Assembly: GCA_946560065.1 (NCBI GenBank)
Contig: CAMNUE010000001.1
Span: 188,805 to 252,804, forward strand
Origin: an uncultured bacterium
Lineage (GTDB): Bacteria > Bacillota_I > Bacilli_A > RF39 > UBA660
DNA length: 64,000 nucleotides
Reading direction: 5' to 3'
The notes under the pieces are model-generated. The model had not been told where the DNA came from. It made no database searches and saw only the letters and a list, made by a program, of their open reading frames with translations. Each line of letters begins with the position of its first letter. Positions within the stretch are counted from its first letter, which is position 1. Below are positions 8,141 through 16,756 of the stretch, in pieces. The position numbers were made by a program, and so were the translations under genes.

Positions 8141-8233
8141 AATTGTTGTAGGTACAAGTGCTATTTGTAGTGCTTGTATCTAGCTTATAAAAAAACTATT
8201 ATGCTATACAAGGACTACTTGTATAGCTTTTTT
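8119..8233 (+). promoter_or_regulatory. histidine attenuator: competing hairpins and terminator
   Basis: Five segments can pair in alternatives: A GCACTTGT (8119-8126), B ACAAGTGC (8154-8161), C CTTGTAT (8173-8179, continuing CTAGC), D GCTATACAAG (8203-8212) and E CTTGTATAGC (8218-8227), followed by six T. D:E is a 10-bp terminator with loop GACTA. C can pair with D as an antiterminator, B with C, and A with B. Stalling at the CAT triplet would leave A:B and C:D possible (read-through). Translation to the stop would mask A and favour B:C plus D:E (termination). The logic is inferred from pairing only. Confidence 0.65.
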
Positions 8234-8261
8234 AATTCAAAAATAAGAAAAGAGGAATATT

Positions 8262-9317
8262 ATGAAGATTGAAAAATTATTAGATGATTTAATAAGAATT
8301 AACACAGTCAATGACTCCGAGAATCAGAAAATCATTGACTATTTAGAAAAATACTTGAAAAATATTGGCTTTAAAACAGAATACAAAAGTAAATGCTTGG
8401 TCATGAGTATAGGAAAAAATCCTATTTTATCCTTTATAGGACATACTGATACAGTTTCTGTTTCAAAAGATTGGAAGTATCCACCATTTAAACTCACAAT
8501 AGAAGGTGATAAACTATTCGGACGTGGCACTTCCGATATGAAAGGTGGTATAGCAGCCTTTCTTTATGCTCTAAACCAATTAGATTTAAAGAAATTAAAA
8601 AGAGGAATTCGTGTTTGTTTTACTTATGATGAAGAAATTGGTTTCGAAGGTATAAAAGAATTAATTGAAAGAAAGATAGACTTTTGCGAATACAGTCTTA
8701 TCGGTGAACCAACCAATAATTATCCCTGTATTGGTTCTAAGGGACTATTAGAGTATGAATTAACATTTAAAGGAACGGCAGTTCACTCTAGTAAACCAAT
8801 TCCTAATGAATCAAGCAATGAAAATGCAATTTTGTTTTTAAACGAAATTTTGAAATTGAATGAATTGTTTCAAAAAAAACAATGTAATTTGTTCGACATG
8901 CCATTTAACACCATCAACATAGGTACAATAAATGGAGGAACAAATATCTGTACTACACCAGACTGTACTAAAGTATTATTAGGCTTCAGAATAACTAAAG
9001 ATTCACAAGATATTATCTTTATTAAAGATTACATCGATAATTTAACTGAGAAATATCCAAAAGTTGAATATAAGATATTAAATGAAATCAACCCATTCTA
9101 TAATAAAGATTCCATTATCAAATTTTATGAAAAGATTTCAAATAAAAATAGAAAACCATTCTTTGGAGTTAGTGAAGCAAGCTTCCTTACTAATAATCGT
9201 CTCATCCTAGGACCAGGACCAATAACGGCTCATGAAAATAATGAGTATATCTTGAAAAACTCATTAATGGAGACAGTAGAAATTTATAAAAAAATCATAG
9301 AAAGGATTTGTGAATAA
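8262..9317 (+). CDS. M20 family peptidase/deacylase (ArgE/DapE-like)
   Basis: A zinc amidohydrolase of 351 aa. Motifs in order: GHTDTV (H61, D63), GRGTSDMKGG (D92), YDEEIGFEG (E124, E125), SLIGEP (E149), and a C-terminal GPITAHENNEY His. The middle holds the family's dimerisation domain (about 165-270). This group removes acyl groups or cleaves dipeptides, so candidate substrates are N-acyl amino acids or dipeptides. The histidine leader upstream suggests a histidine-containing substrate, which is inference. The stop overlaps the next start by one base, so an acetyltransferase is co-translated. Confidence 0.85.
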   Translation: MKIEKLLDDLIRINTVNDSENQKIIDYLEKYLKNIGFKTEYKSKCLVMSIGKNPILSFIGHTDTVSVSKDWKYPPFKLTIEGDKLFGRGTSDMKGGIAAFLYALNQLDLKKLKRGIRVCFTYDEEIGFEGIKELIERKIDFCEYSLIGEPTNNYPCIGSKGLLEYELTFKGTAVHSSKPIPNESSNENAILFLNEILKLNELFQKKQCNLFDMPFNTINIGTINGGTNICTTPDCTKVLLGFRITKDSQDIIFIKDYIDNLTEKYPKVEYKILNEINPFYNKDSIIKFYEKISNKNRKPFFGVSEASFLTNNRLILGPGPITAHENNEYILKNSLMETVEIYKKIIERICE

Positions 9318-9847
9318 TGGAATACATAAGAAGATTAGAAGATAATGATTTTAATAATTTTAAAAAGGTATTTATGGTTTTTGAATCAGAACCGTTTTAC
9401 GAAGCTTGGACAGAGAATGATTATATTGAAGAATTTATTGATTTTATAGAAAATGGTCAAATTTATGGAATCTTTTTAGAAGATGATATTTGTGGCCTAA
9501 TAACTATAAAAATGAAATTTCAAAAATGGAGCGAACTAGAGATAGACATTGAGCAATCCATTTACCTTTCTGACATAGCAGTCTGTAAAAAAAACAGAAA
9601 CAAAGGTTATGCTACTAAATTAATGCAATATATTATTGAAGAATTTGGTGATAATTATGACATATATATGAGAACAAATTTAGATAATAGTATGTCAGAG
9701 GGGATTGCTATAAAAAATAATTTTGAATTGATAGAAAATAAGATTCAGACAGTTACATTTAAAAGAACAAGAACTGATATACCTGAAACAGATAAAAGAA
9801 AATATTTAATTCGAAAAAGAAATAATTATCAAAACTCAGAATACTAA
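9317..9847 (+). CDS. GNAT family N-acetyltransferase
   Basis: 176 aa with the GNAT acetyl-CoA-binding order: an N-terminal substrate helix region, beta strands around YGIFLEDDICGLITI, then IYLSDIAVCKKNRNKGYATK (motif A, R/QxxGxG/A as RNKGYA near residue 96), and a final strand before VTFKRTR. It is translationally coupled to the M20 gene (overlapping TAATG), so the two products probably act on the same class of amino compound and share control by the histidine attenuator. The target is not identifiable. Confidence 0.8.
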   Translation: MEYIRRLEDNDFNNFKKVFMVFESEPFYEAWTENDYIEEFIDFIENGQIYGIFLEDDICGLITIKMKFQKWSELEIDIEQSIYLSDIAVCKKNRNKGYATKLMQYIIEEFGDNYDIYMRTNLDNSMSEGIAIKNNFELIENKIQTVTFKRTRTDIPETDKRKYLIRKRNNYQNSEY

Positions 9848-9913
9848 ATATATCTTACTCTATCAAATTAATTAACTGTATGTTAAAATAGTACCTAAGA
9901 AACGAGGGATAAT

Positions 9914-10768
9914 GTGAATCAAAAATTAATAAGAATAAATTCAATAGATGGAATTGAACAACCAGGGATACTGTACACACCAAATAAAAAAACAGAAAAA
10001 ATAGTCATTCATGTTCATGGTTTAAATGGTAATTTCTATGAAAATAGATTCATAGACAATCTAGCAAAGGCCTATACTGAAAAAAATATTTCTTTGCTAA
10101 CTTTTAATAATCGTGGAAGAGATTTCATAACAGAGTTACTTCAAGGAGATGACTTTACTATTATTGGAGGTAGCCTTGAAAGATTTAAAGACTGTATCTT
10201 AGACATTGAGGGAATAGTTAATTGGGTAAAGAATTCTGGCTATAAAGAAATAATTCTTGAAGGGCATAGTTATGGCTGTAATAAAGTTTTATATTATTAC
10301 TTTAAAAAGAAAGCAGATATAATTAAGAAAATTGTTCTTTTAGCTCCTTGTGATATTCCATCAGAGTGTAAAAAATACTTAAGTCAAGAAGAATATAAAA
10401 TCGCTATGGAAGAATCTACAAAATTAGTAAAAGAAAATAATGAAAACGAATTAATTGATTTCTCTGTTATGGCCAATGGAAAAATTGCAGCTGGTACTTA
10501 CTATTACGACTTCTTACCAGGAGGAGAAAATGATTTTCTAAAATATGGCAATAAAGAAAAAAATCCTATATTAGATAATGTTACTATTCCAACACTTGTA
10601 ATCTTTGGGGATAAAGATGACTGTGTTCTTACTGAGCCAATCGAAGTTGTCAAAAATTACCTTATAGAAAATATAAAAAATTGTCATATTGAAATTATTG
10701 AAGGCGCAAATCACTCTTATACAAACAAGGGTACTGAATTAGAAAAAATAATAAAACATAATTTTTAA
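9914..10768 (+). CDS. alpha/beta hydrolase (serine aminopeptidase/acylhydrolase type)
   Basis: 284 aa with the classical fold signature: oxyanion HVHGLNG (about 33-39), nucleophile elbow EGHSYGC (S119), acid in FGDKDDCV (about 240) and catalytic His in EGANHSY (about 270). It is a soluble serine hydrolase. It starts at GTG 9914 behind GAGGGA; the nearby ATG (9912) is out of frame. The long helical cap (about 150-215) resembles the lid of hydrolases acting on bulky esters. It is 15 bases from the next small gene and likely co-transcribed. Confidence 0.8.
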   Translation: MNQKLIRINSIDGIEQPGILYTPNKKTEKIVIHVHGLNGNFYENRFIDNLAKAYTEKNISLLTFNNRGRDFITELLQGDDFTIIGGSLERFKDCILDIEGIVNWVKNSGYKEIILEGHSYGCNKVLYYYFKKKADIIKKIVLLAPCDIPSECKKYLSQEEYKIAMEESTKLVKENNENELIDFSVMANGKIAAGTYYYDFLPGGENDFLKYGNKEKNPILDNVTIPTLVIFGDKDDCVLTEPIEVVKNYLIENIKNCHIEIIEGANHSYTNKGTELEKIIKHNF

Positions 10769-10783
10769 AAAAGAGGTAAATAT

Positions 10784-11146
10784 ATGAAAAATAAAGAAGA
10801 TGAATTATTAGAATTTTTTGATTATTTAGAAAAAAAGAGAAAACAAATAATGGAAGAATTAGAACCATACTATGAAAGGTTAGATAGACGACTAGAAGCT
10901 CACATGAATGCCTATGGAATCGCAACACCTAAAGACAACTGCTTACTACGAGAATTAGAAGTTATAATAAATGTTGAAAATAAATTAAAATTAACTCAAG
11001 ATATTGCTAAATTAAAGGAAAATCTTAATAAGAAAATTACAGAAGAAAAAGATACAGAAACAACTGCAAGACTTCAAAAAGAAGCAGAAGTAATCACAGA
11101 ATATGAGCATTCAAAGAATGAAAATACAAGCAATAAAACAATATAA
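10784..11146 (+). CDS. small coiled-coil protein, 120 aa
   Basis: I do not recognise it. The sequence is dominated by charged heptad-like helices (about 3-45 and 60-105, rich in Glu/Lys with Leu spacing). A short break carries ATPKDNC. No signal peptide or membrane segment. AAGAGG precedes the ATG. It follows an alpha/beta hydrolase gene by 15 bases and may be its partner. Confidence 0.55.
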   Translation: MKNKEDELLEFFDYLEKKRKQIMEELEPYYERLDRRLEAHMNAYGIATPKDNCLLRELEVIINVENKLKLTQDIAKLKENLNKKITEEKDTETTARLQKEAEVITEYEHSKNENTSNKTI

Positions 11147-11230
11147 AAAGAATTGTAGTAGATTGAATTACATATTATGAGAAAAGAAATATCTAAATTA
11201 TAAGCAACAGAATTTGAAAGGACTGATTAG

Positions 11231-11953
11231 ATGCAATATGATACAAATAAATTACCAGACTTTTACTCTGTAAGAGATTTTGAACAAATAGATTATTCTC
11301 TAGAAGGAATGGAGGGTAAGAAATGTTATTGTTTTTTTGATAATGGGTTTACATCTAATGTTATAGAACCTAATAAAAGGGATATTCGCTTCATTTGAGA
11401 TGGCTTTATTCTATTCACTGATCCAAGCATTTCTTTAGCAGATTTAAGAAATAGAGTAGATTTATACGACGAACGACTTGTTGCTCTTCAAAGAACTGAT
11501 GTACTAGGTACAAAAGCTAATACAGGAGATGTTAGAAATTATATCTTAAAAAAACTTCAAGAAAAGAATATTCCCTATGAAATATTAGAAGACAAGAAAG
11601 AGGTTTCAGGTTATCCGTCAAAATGCGATTTATGGTCAACTAGAGATTGCTCTGTATTATTAGATGCAATTGACTGTGTTGGAGAAGGCAAGTCATATTA
11701 CTTCAAAAATGCTGACTTTAGCTATACTATTAATTTTAATAGTTCCAATATTCCAAACTTCACATATAGTCATCAAGGAGCACTTGTACTTAGAGGAGAA
11801 AGTTCAACTGCAATATCAAGATTAATCTGTAATGATAAACAATTACAAGAAAAAATTGAAGATATAGTCGGAACAGAAAAACTATATTCCTATTTGGAAG
11901 GAAGACAACTACCAGGTACACAGATTGCTGACATAAAAATTAAAATTAAGTAG
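11231..11953 (+). pseudogene. unknown protein gene interrupted by an in-frame TGA
   Basis: One continuous reading frame of 241 codons is broken only by TGA at 11396-11398 (codon 56). Before it the frame reads ...EPNKRDIRFI and after it DGFILFTDPS... continues to TAG 11951-11953. The simplest reading is a TGG-to-TGA nonsense mutation. Other genes here use TGG for Trp and TGA as stop, so genome-wide recoding is not supported. The two parts have an ordinary amino-acid composition, so the break looks recent. I do not recognise the family. Neither read-through nor a selenocysteine element can be excluded from sequence alone. Confidence 0.6.
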
Positions 11954-12016
11954 AATTATCAATCTACAAAATGTAGAGAAAATGTCAAGCTAAAAGATGC
12001 TATAATCAAATCGGTG

Positions 12017-12784
12017 ATGAAAATGAATTTAGGAAATAGAATAGCTAATTTGCGAAAAAAAAAGAAGATGACACAACAAGCTCTTGCAAGTAAATTATTT
12101 GTAACTGACAAAACAATTTCCAGTTGGGAAGCAAATCGTACAGAACCAAATCTAGAATTATTAGTAAAAATAAGTGAAGAACTCGATTGCTCAACAAGTT
12201 ACTTGATTTATGGTAATCTTAATAAAAACGATATAGAAACAGAAATAAAGATAAAACTTACAAAGAGTGAATATGAAAATCTGCAAATGTTCTTAGAAGA
12301 AAATGCTAAATTTATTAATGAAACTAAACAATTAGATACTTATTATCAGCCATCATATCGTAATTTTTTAAAAGATAAGACAGCAGATATTACAGAATGG
12401 TTAAGGATAGGAATCAGAGGTAATAAAAAGATTTTGAATTATAAGAATTGGTATAATAATATGTATTGTGATGAATACGAAGTAGAAATTGATGATGAAG
12501 TAAATCTTGAAAAGATATTTACTATTTTAGGAATTGAGAAACTAACAACAGTAAATAAATTACGAAAGACATATTATTACCAAAACAAATACGAAATAGC
12601 TCTTGATTACGTCGAAACCTTAGGATATTTTATTGAAATAGAAGTAAAGGAATACAATAAAACAGCTTTAGAAGAATATGATTCTTTACTAAAACTTGCA
12701 AAAAGTTTAAAACTAGATTTAAATCATATCGATAAAAGAGGTTATCCATACCATTTAATATATAGAGAGGAACAGTCAAAATAG
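12017..12784 (+). CDS. XRE-type HTH fused to a CYTH domain
   Basis: Residues about 3-65 form a Cro/CI HTH (NRIANLRKKKKMTQQALASK, then SSWEANRTEPNLELLVKISEEL). Residues about 78-250 match a CYTH triphosphate-tunnel domain: EIKIKLTKSEY (the ExExK-like entry), DTYYQPSYRNF, LRIGIRGNKK, DEYEVEIDD, LRKTYYYQNKYEIALDYVETLGYFIEIEVK. CYTH enzymes act on triphosphates (class IV adenylyl cyclase, ThTPase). Here the domain may act as a sensor for the DNA-binding part. Possible starts are GTG 12014, ATG 12017 and ATG 12023. TATAAT lies at about 12000, leaving a very short leader. A terminator overlaps the stop. Confidence 0.78.
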   Translation: MKMNLGNRIANLRKKKKMTQQALASKLFVTDKTISSWEANRTEPNLELLVKISEELDCSTSYLIYGNLNKNDIETEIKIKLTKSEYENLQMFLEENAKFINETKQLDTYYQPSYRNFLKDKTADITEWLRIGIRGNKKILNYKNWYNNMYCDEYEVEIDDEVNLEKIFTILGIEKLTTVNKLRKTYYYQNKYEIALDYVETLGYFIEIEVKEYNKTALEEYDSLLKLAKSLKLDLNHIDKRGYPYHLIYREEQSK

Positions 12785-12797
12785 ACTGTTTTATTTT
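12771..12797 (+). terminator. terminator overlapping the HTH-CYTH stop codon
   Basis: AACAGTC (12771-12777) and GACTGTT (12784-12790) are perfect arms followed by TTATTTTT. The stop TAG lies within the hairpin. Confidence 0.7.
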
Positions 12798-12837
12798 TCT
12801 CATAGTGTGATAGAATATATGCAGGAGGCGGTTAAAT

Positions 12838-13812
12838 ATGAAAAATAATTATCCTATAAGATACGCTGTTATGCCGATAATTGCACAGACAGGTTGGACA
12901 CACGGACTAAATGAACTAGAAAGAAAATATGAACCAATTGTTTATATACCATCAAAATGTTATTTAGTTAGATCATGGGAAGATTACGATGAAAAAGGCG
13001 AAATAAAGAGAAGATATAAGGTTGTTTTTCCTTATCAATCAACAGATGATGGTTGGAGAAGAGTAGAGCCAGATTTTAATTATTTAACAGACGAATGTAT
13101 TAATGGTTATACTGCAAAAGAAATATATAAAACTTACGATGAAGCGAAAAAAATGGCAACCGAGATGAATAAAAGAATTGTCAGCGAAAAAATAGCTTAC
13201 ATGAGCTATGATTCTACATTAAAAGAAAGAATAGATAAGTTACGTGAAGATATGAAAGAGAAAGAAGAATATTATGAAAAATTAGCTTCACAAATTCAAA
13301 AAACAACAGCAGATTTAGTAGTAGATGCTCCAAAAAAAGAGCAGACTATTGTCGTAAAAAGACAAGGCAGCGCAAGGCTTCGAGATATTTCTTTATATGA
13401 ATTCATTCATTCTTGGTCAAATGAAAAATATCGCGTTTACCACTTAGATGAAAGAGAATTTGAACAATTAAAAAGAGTCATTCAAAATGATGAAAAGAGC
13501 GATTTATCAGTATTTGAAAAAGCACCATTAATCATAAATGACCCAAAAGGTTGGAAAGCTCAAGTTGCAGATAGCTCAAATCTTACAAACCAAGGCTTTT
13601 ATCTTGAAGACGGATATATGCACTATGATGAGAGAGTAAGGCCTCTTGAAGAAACCACTTCAAATAATGTTACAGATTCAGGCATCAAAGCCTACACTAT
13701 AGAAACGTATGAAGATGTTATTACATCATACATAACAAATTTTGTTTATGGACCATATAAAACAGAAGTAAAAGTTGGAAATAAAACTTTTGTAAAGAAA
13801 ATAGATATTTAA
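12838..13812 (+). CDS. hypothetical protein, 324 aa
   Basis: Not recognised. A soluble protein with an aromatic N-terminal half (QTGWTHGLNELERKYEP, PSKCYLVRSWEDYDE, YQSTDDGWRRVEPDF). A coiled-coil segment (about 120-160, KERIDKLREDMKEKEEYYEKL) and a C-terminal domain (about 180-320) follow. GCAGGAGGCGG gives a strong ribosome site before ATG 12838. It is 22 bases upstream of a Nudix gene and probably shares its transcript. Confidence 0.65.
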   Translation: MKNNYPIRYAVMPIIAQTGWTHGLNELERKYEPIVYIPSKCYLVRSWEDYDEKGEIKRRYKVVFPYQSTDDGWRRVEPDFNYLTDECINGYTAKEIYKTYDEAKKMATEMNKRIVSEKIAYMSYDSTLKERIDKLREDMKEKEEYYEKLASQIQKTTADLVVDAPKKEQTIVVKRQGSARLRDISLYEFIHSWSNEKYRVYHLDEREFEQLKRVIQNDEKSDLSVFEKAPLIINDPKGWKAQVADSSNLTNQGFYLEDGYMHYDERVRPLEETTSNNVTDSGIKAYTIETYEDVITSYITNFVYGPYKTEVKVGNKTFVKKIDI

Positions 13813-13834
13813 TAAGAACTTAGAAGGAGCAATT

Positions 13835-14434
13835 ATGAATAATCAAGAAAAATTACGAATGGTAAAAAACATGTCCGTTACGGAGCAAAGAAATTTAACA
13901 ATAAAAGAACTAACTGCGATTATTGAAAATATGTCAGCAGATGAAATTATAGAACTAAGTAATATAATTGGCTACCCAGTCTTCACAAGACTATGTATGG
14001 GAGATTTAAAACATCGTTTTGTTTTACTTCAAGATGGAGCAGCTGCTATCATTGTTAATAAAAATGGTGAAATTCTTCTACAGAGTAGAGCAGACAGAGA
14101 TAAATGGGGTCTACCAGGTGGCTGTCAAGAATTAGGAGAAAGATTTCAAGACACTGTTATTAGAGAGGTAAAAGAAGAAACTAATCTTGATATAAGAGAA
14201 GAAGATTTGGAATTAATAGATATTATCTCAGGTAGTAGTCGAAGAAACGAATATCCAAATGGTGATGTTGTAATAAATAATACTGCACTATATTGTATTA
14301 AAAATTACTCAGGTGATTTAAAATGGGACAATGAATCAAAAGAAATGCGTTTTTTTTCACTAAATAATTTACCAAAAAATCAGCATGATTCAGATTTGAT
14401 AGAGGCCTATAAAAGATATCTAGAATCCAAGTGA
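13835..14434 (+). CDS. Nudix hydrolase with N-terminal helical extension
   Basis: Hydrolyses a nucleoside diphosphate linked to X (nucleotide sugars, NADH, oxidised nucleotides). The Nudix box is visible at about 96-119: GCQELGERF...REVKEETNL fits GX5EX7REUXEEXGU except Asn in place of the last Gly. About 55 residues of extra helix precede the domain. GRADRDKWGLPGG-like entry and FFSLNNLP exit match the fold. It ends in TGA, supporting TGA as a stop here. It is 32 bases upstream of the PepD-like gene and probably in one operon. Substrate unknown. Confidence 0.87.
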   Translation: MNNQEKLRMVKNMSVTEQRNLTIKELTAIIENMSADEIIELSNIIGYPVFTRLCMGDLKHRFVLLQDGAAAIIVNKNGEILLQSRADRDKWGLPGGCQELGERFQDTVIREVKEETNLDIREEDLELIDIISGSSRRNEYPNGDVVINNTALYCIKNYSGDLKWDNESKEMRFFSLNNLPKNQHDSDLIEAYKRYLESK

Positions 14435-14466
14435 AAATATAAAATATTAGAAATAGGAGCAGTCAT

Positions 14467-15780
14467 ATGAAAGATAAATTACTAGAAAACTTCATAAGAA
14501 TTTCCAAAATCCCACGAGCATCAGGAGATGAAAAAGCTATATCTGATTTCTTTGTATCTGTTGCAATTGAAAATAATTTAGAATATTACCAAGATGAAAA
14601 TAAAAATGTGCTAATAAAAAAGCCAGGTTCTAAAAAGAAAGAGACATTAGGATTACAAGCTCATTTAGATATGGTCTGTGTAAAAACCTCAGGTAGTAAT
14701 CACAACTTTAAAACTGATGGAATAGAAGTACTAGTTGAGGGGGACAAAGTAACCGCTAAAGACACCTCTTTAGGCGCTGATCAAGGAGTAGGACTTGCTA
14801 TAATGCTTACTATTCTAGAAGATAAAGATTTACCTCATCCAGATTTAGAATTTATCTTTACTGTTGAAGAAGAAACAACCTTTAAGGGTGTAGTTACTTT
14901 CCCATATGAACTCCTAAAAAGTCGAAGAATAATTAATCTTGATAATAGCAAAGACAATTCAATCTTTTCATCAGCAGACGGTGATATTTGTAATGAATAT
15001 AGCCTAACTGGTAAATTAGAAAACTCACATATTCCAACTTATAAAGTAACTCTAACAAATCAAACAGGTGGTAATTCTGGTGAGAATATTGAATTATCAG
15101 CAAGTAATGCCATTACAACTATGGCTAAACTTTTAGAAAATAAAGATTTAAAAATTAGTAGTATCAATGGCGGAACTACAGAAATAGATATAGCTACAAC
15201 ATGTGAAGTAATACTAGCTACTAATAATATAAACTCTGTATTTCAAGAAAACTCAAATAATTTAACATTAGAAGAGGTAAAACCAGCTAAATTCTTCTCA
15301 AAAGAAACAACTACCTGTATTATAAATCAAATTTTGAGACTAAAAAGTGGTTGGTTAAGTACTAATGCTTCTGCAAATTTAGGTACTATTAAAACAACAG
15401 ATGAAGTAGTAACAATAAAGTACCTCTTAAGAAGTAATAATGAAGAGGAATTAAATAATATTTCCAAAGAATCAATGTCATTACCTAATAATTTCAAGGT
15501 TACAAGATTATACAATGATCCATTTTGGAAATCAAAAACATCTTCCGAATTACTAAAAAAATATTCATTAATTTATTTTAATAATTATCATGAATATCCA
15601 AAAATAGAAACATGCCATGGTGGTATGGAATGTGCAAGTATCAATAAAAGAATCAAAGATTTAGATATTATCTCCATAGGTGCTAATATAGAACATTTTC
15701 ACACTACCAATGAGGTAACTTATCTAAGCTCTTGGTTAAAAGTATATAATTGTCTAATAAGTTTGTTAGAAGAAATCTAA
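14467..15780 (+). CDS. pepD: aminoacyl-histidine dipeptidase (PepD-like, M20C)
   Basis: Cytoplasmic zinc dipeptidase cleaving Xaa-His (carnosine-like) and other dipeptides. 437 aa; the length and order fit M20C: SKIPRASGDEKAI at the N-terminus, LQAHLDMV (H66, D68), SLGADQGVG (bridging D105), TVEEETTFKG (E134, E135), NLDN, the long inserted dimerisation domain (about 190-360), HGGMECA and IGANIEHFHTTNE (final His ligand). An AGGAGCAGTC site precedes the ATG. With the His-attenuated M20 gene at 8262, it suggests the cell obtains histidine from peptides. Confidence 0.88.
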   Translation: MKDKLLENFIRISKIPRASGDEKAISDFFVSVAIENNLEYYQDENKNVLIKKPGSKKKETLGLQAHLDMVCVKTSGSNHNFKTDGIEVLVEGDKVTAKDTSLGADQGVGLAIMLTILEDKDLPHPDLEFIFTVEEETTFKGVVTFPYELLKSRRIINLDNSKDNSIFSSADGDICNEYSLTGKLENSHIPTYKVTLTNQTGGNSGENIELSASNAITTMAKLLENKDLKISSINGGTTEIDIATTCEVILATNNINSVFQENSNNLTLEEVKPAKFFSKETTTCIINQILRLKSGWLSTNASANLGTIKTTDEVVTIKYLLRSNNEEELNNISKESMSLPNNFKVTRLYNDPFWKSKTSSELLKKYSLIYFNNYHEYPKIETCHGGMECASINKRIKDLDIISIGANIEHFHTTNEVTYLSSWLKVYNCLISLLEEI

Positions 15781-15950
15781 AAAAATAATTATTTATAACA
15801 ATCTTTTATACTGTAAAATGATAGTATAATGGTTAGTGTAAATAATTTTAGAAAAGAACACTTAGAAATTTGAGTTATGCACTTAATTTTTTTGTTGAAA
15901 AGTATTTGTTCATTTCACAAAAGAAAAATTACTAAAAAGTGAGGTAAAAA

Positions 15951-16685
15951 ATGAAAATAAGCAATGAATTAAAAAAATATATTGAAAATGCCATAATGAA
16001 ACAATATATAAATAATAATTATGGTGGTCATGATTGGAAACATATTCAAGATGTAATTAATAGAAGTTTTGAACTAATGACAAAATTTAATTTAGAAATT
16101 GATCATAATATAGTTTATGCAGTTGCTGCTTACCATGATATTGGGTATCGACAGGACCCTGATAATCACGAACAAGTATCAAGTGAAATGTTTTTAGAAG
16201 ATAAAAATATGGAAATCTTTTTTAATGAAGAAGAAAGAAAAATAATTGCTGAGGCAATAGTAGATCATAGAGCTAGTCTAGAATACGAAGCAAGAAGTAT
16301 TTATGGAAAACTAGTTTCTTCTGCTGATAGGGCAATAGACGTTGATAAAATGTTAAAAAGATCAATTGCCTTTCAAAGTGAAAAACATAAAGCAGAAACC
16401 CCCTCAGTTCAGGATGTCATAGAATATTCTTATAAAAAGTTATCTAGTAAGTATGGTAATGGTGGATATGCAAAAATGTATTTTCCAGATGACAAATATC
16501 AAGAATATTTGGACAAAATGAATAAGCTATTTTCTGATAAGAATGAATTTATAAAAGCAGAAATGAATATCATTTCTAGCAGTCCGGATTTATTACAAAA
16601 GTTATATGTAAATCCAGAATTAAAGAAATATGCGGAAGAAAATATTTTCCAGAATATAGTAAAAATGAACCAGCTCATGCTTTAG
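15951..16685 (+). CDS. HD-domain phosphohydrolase, first half of a tandem-HD protein
   Basis: An HD-fold metal hydrolase: GGHDWKHIQDVINRSFEL, AAYHDIGYRQDPDNHE (the HD pair), VDHRAS and SSADRA are metal/active-site blocks. Residues after about 215 (SSPDLLQKLYVNPELKKY...) begin a second HD unit. The frame is then lost: at the TTTT run 16645-16648 the coding sequence moves by one base, and this ORF ends in a meaningless tail (QNIVKMNQLML). The gene was probably a two-HD-domain protein of about 427 aa ending at 17233. A GAGG site precedes ATG 15951. Likely a nucleotide phosphohydrolase; substrate unknown. Confidence 0.72.
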   Translation: MKISNELKKYIENAIMKQYINNNYGGHDWKHIQDVINRSFELMTKFNLEIDHNIVYAVAAYHDIGYRQDPDNHEQVSSEMFLEDKNMEIFFNEEERKIIAEAIVDHRASLEYEARSIYGKLVSSADRAIDVDKMLKRSIAFQSEKHKAETPSVQDVIEYSYKKLSSKYGNGGYAKMYFPDDKYQEYLDKMNKLFSDKNEFIKAEMNIISSSPDLLQKLYVNPELKKYAEENIFQNIVKMNQLML

Positions 16686-16756
16686 GACATATCAAACATG
16701 TAATAGATAGAAGTTTTGAACTAGTAGCACAAAATACTTTAGAAGTAAATCTAAAT

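Noticed and set aside
11231-11953. Genome-wide TGA-to-Trp recoding (Mycoplasma-like code)
   Set aside because: TGG is used for Trp in most genes and TGA terminates real genes (for example at 14432-14434 and 50202-50204), so the internal TGA is treated as a local mutation.
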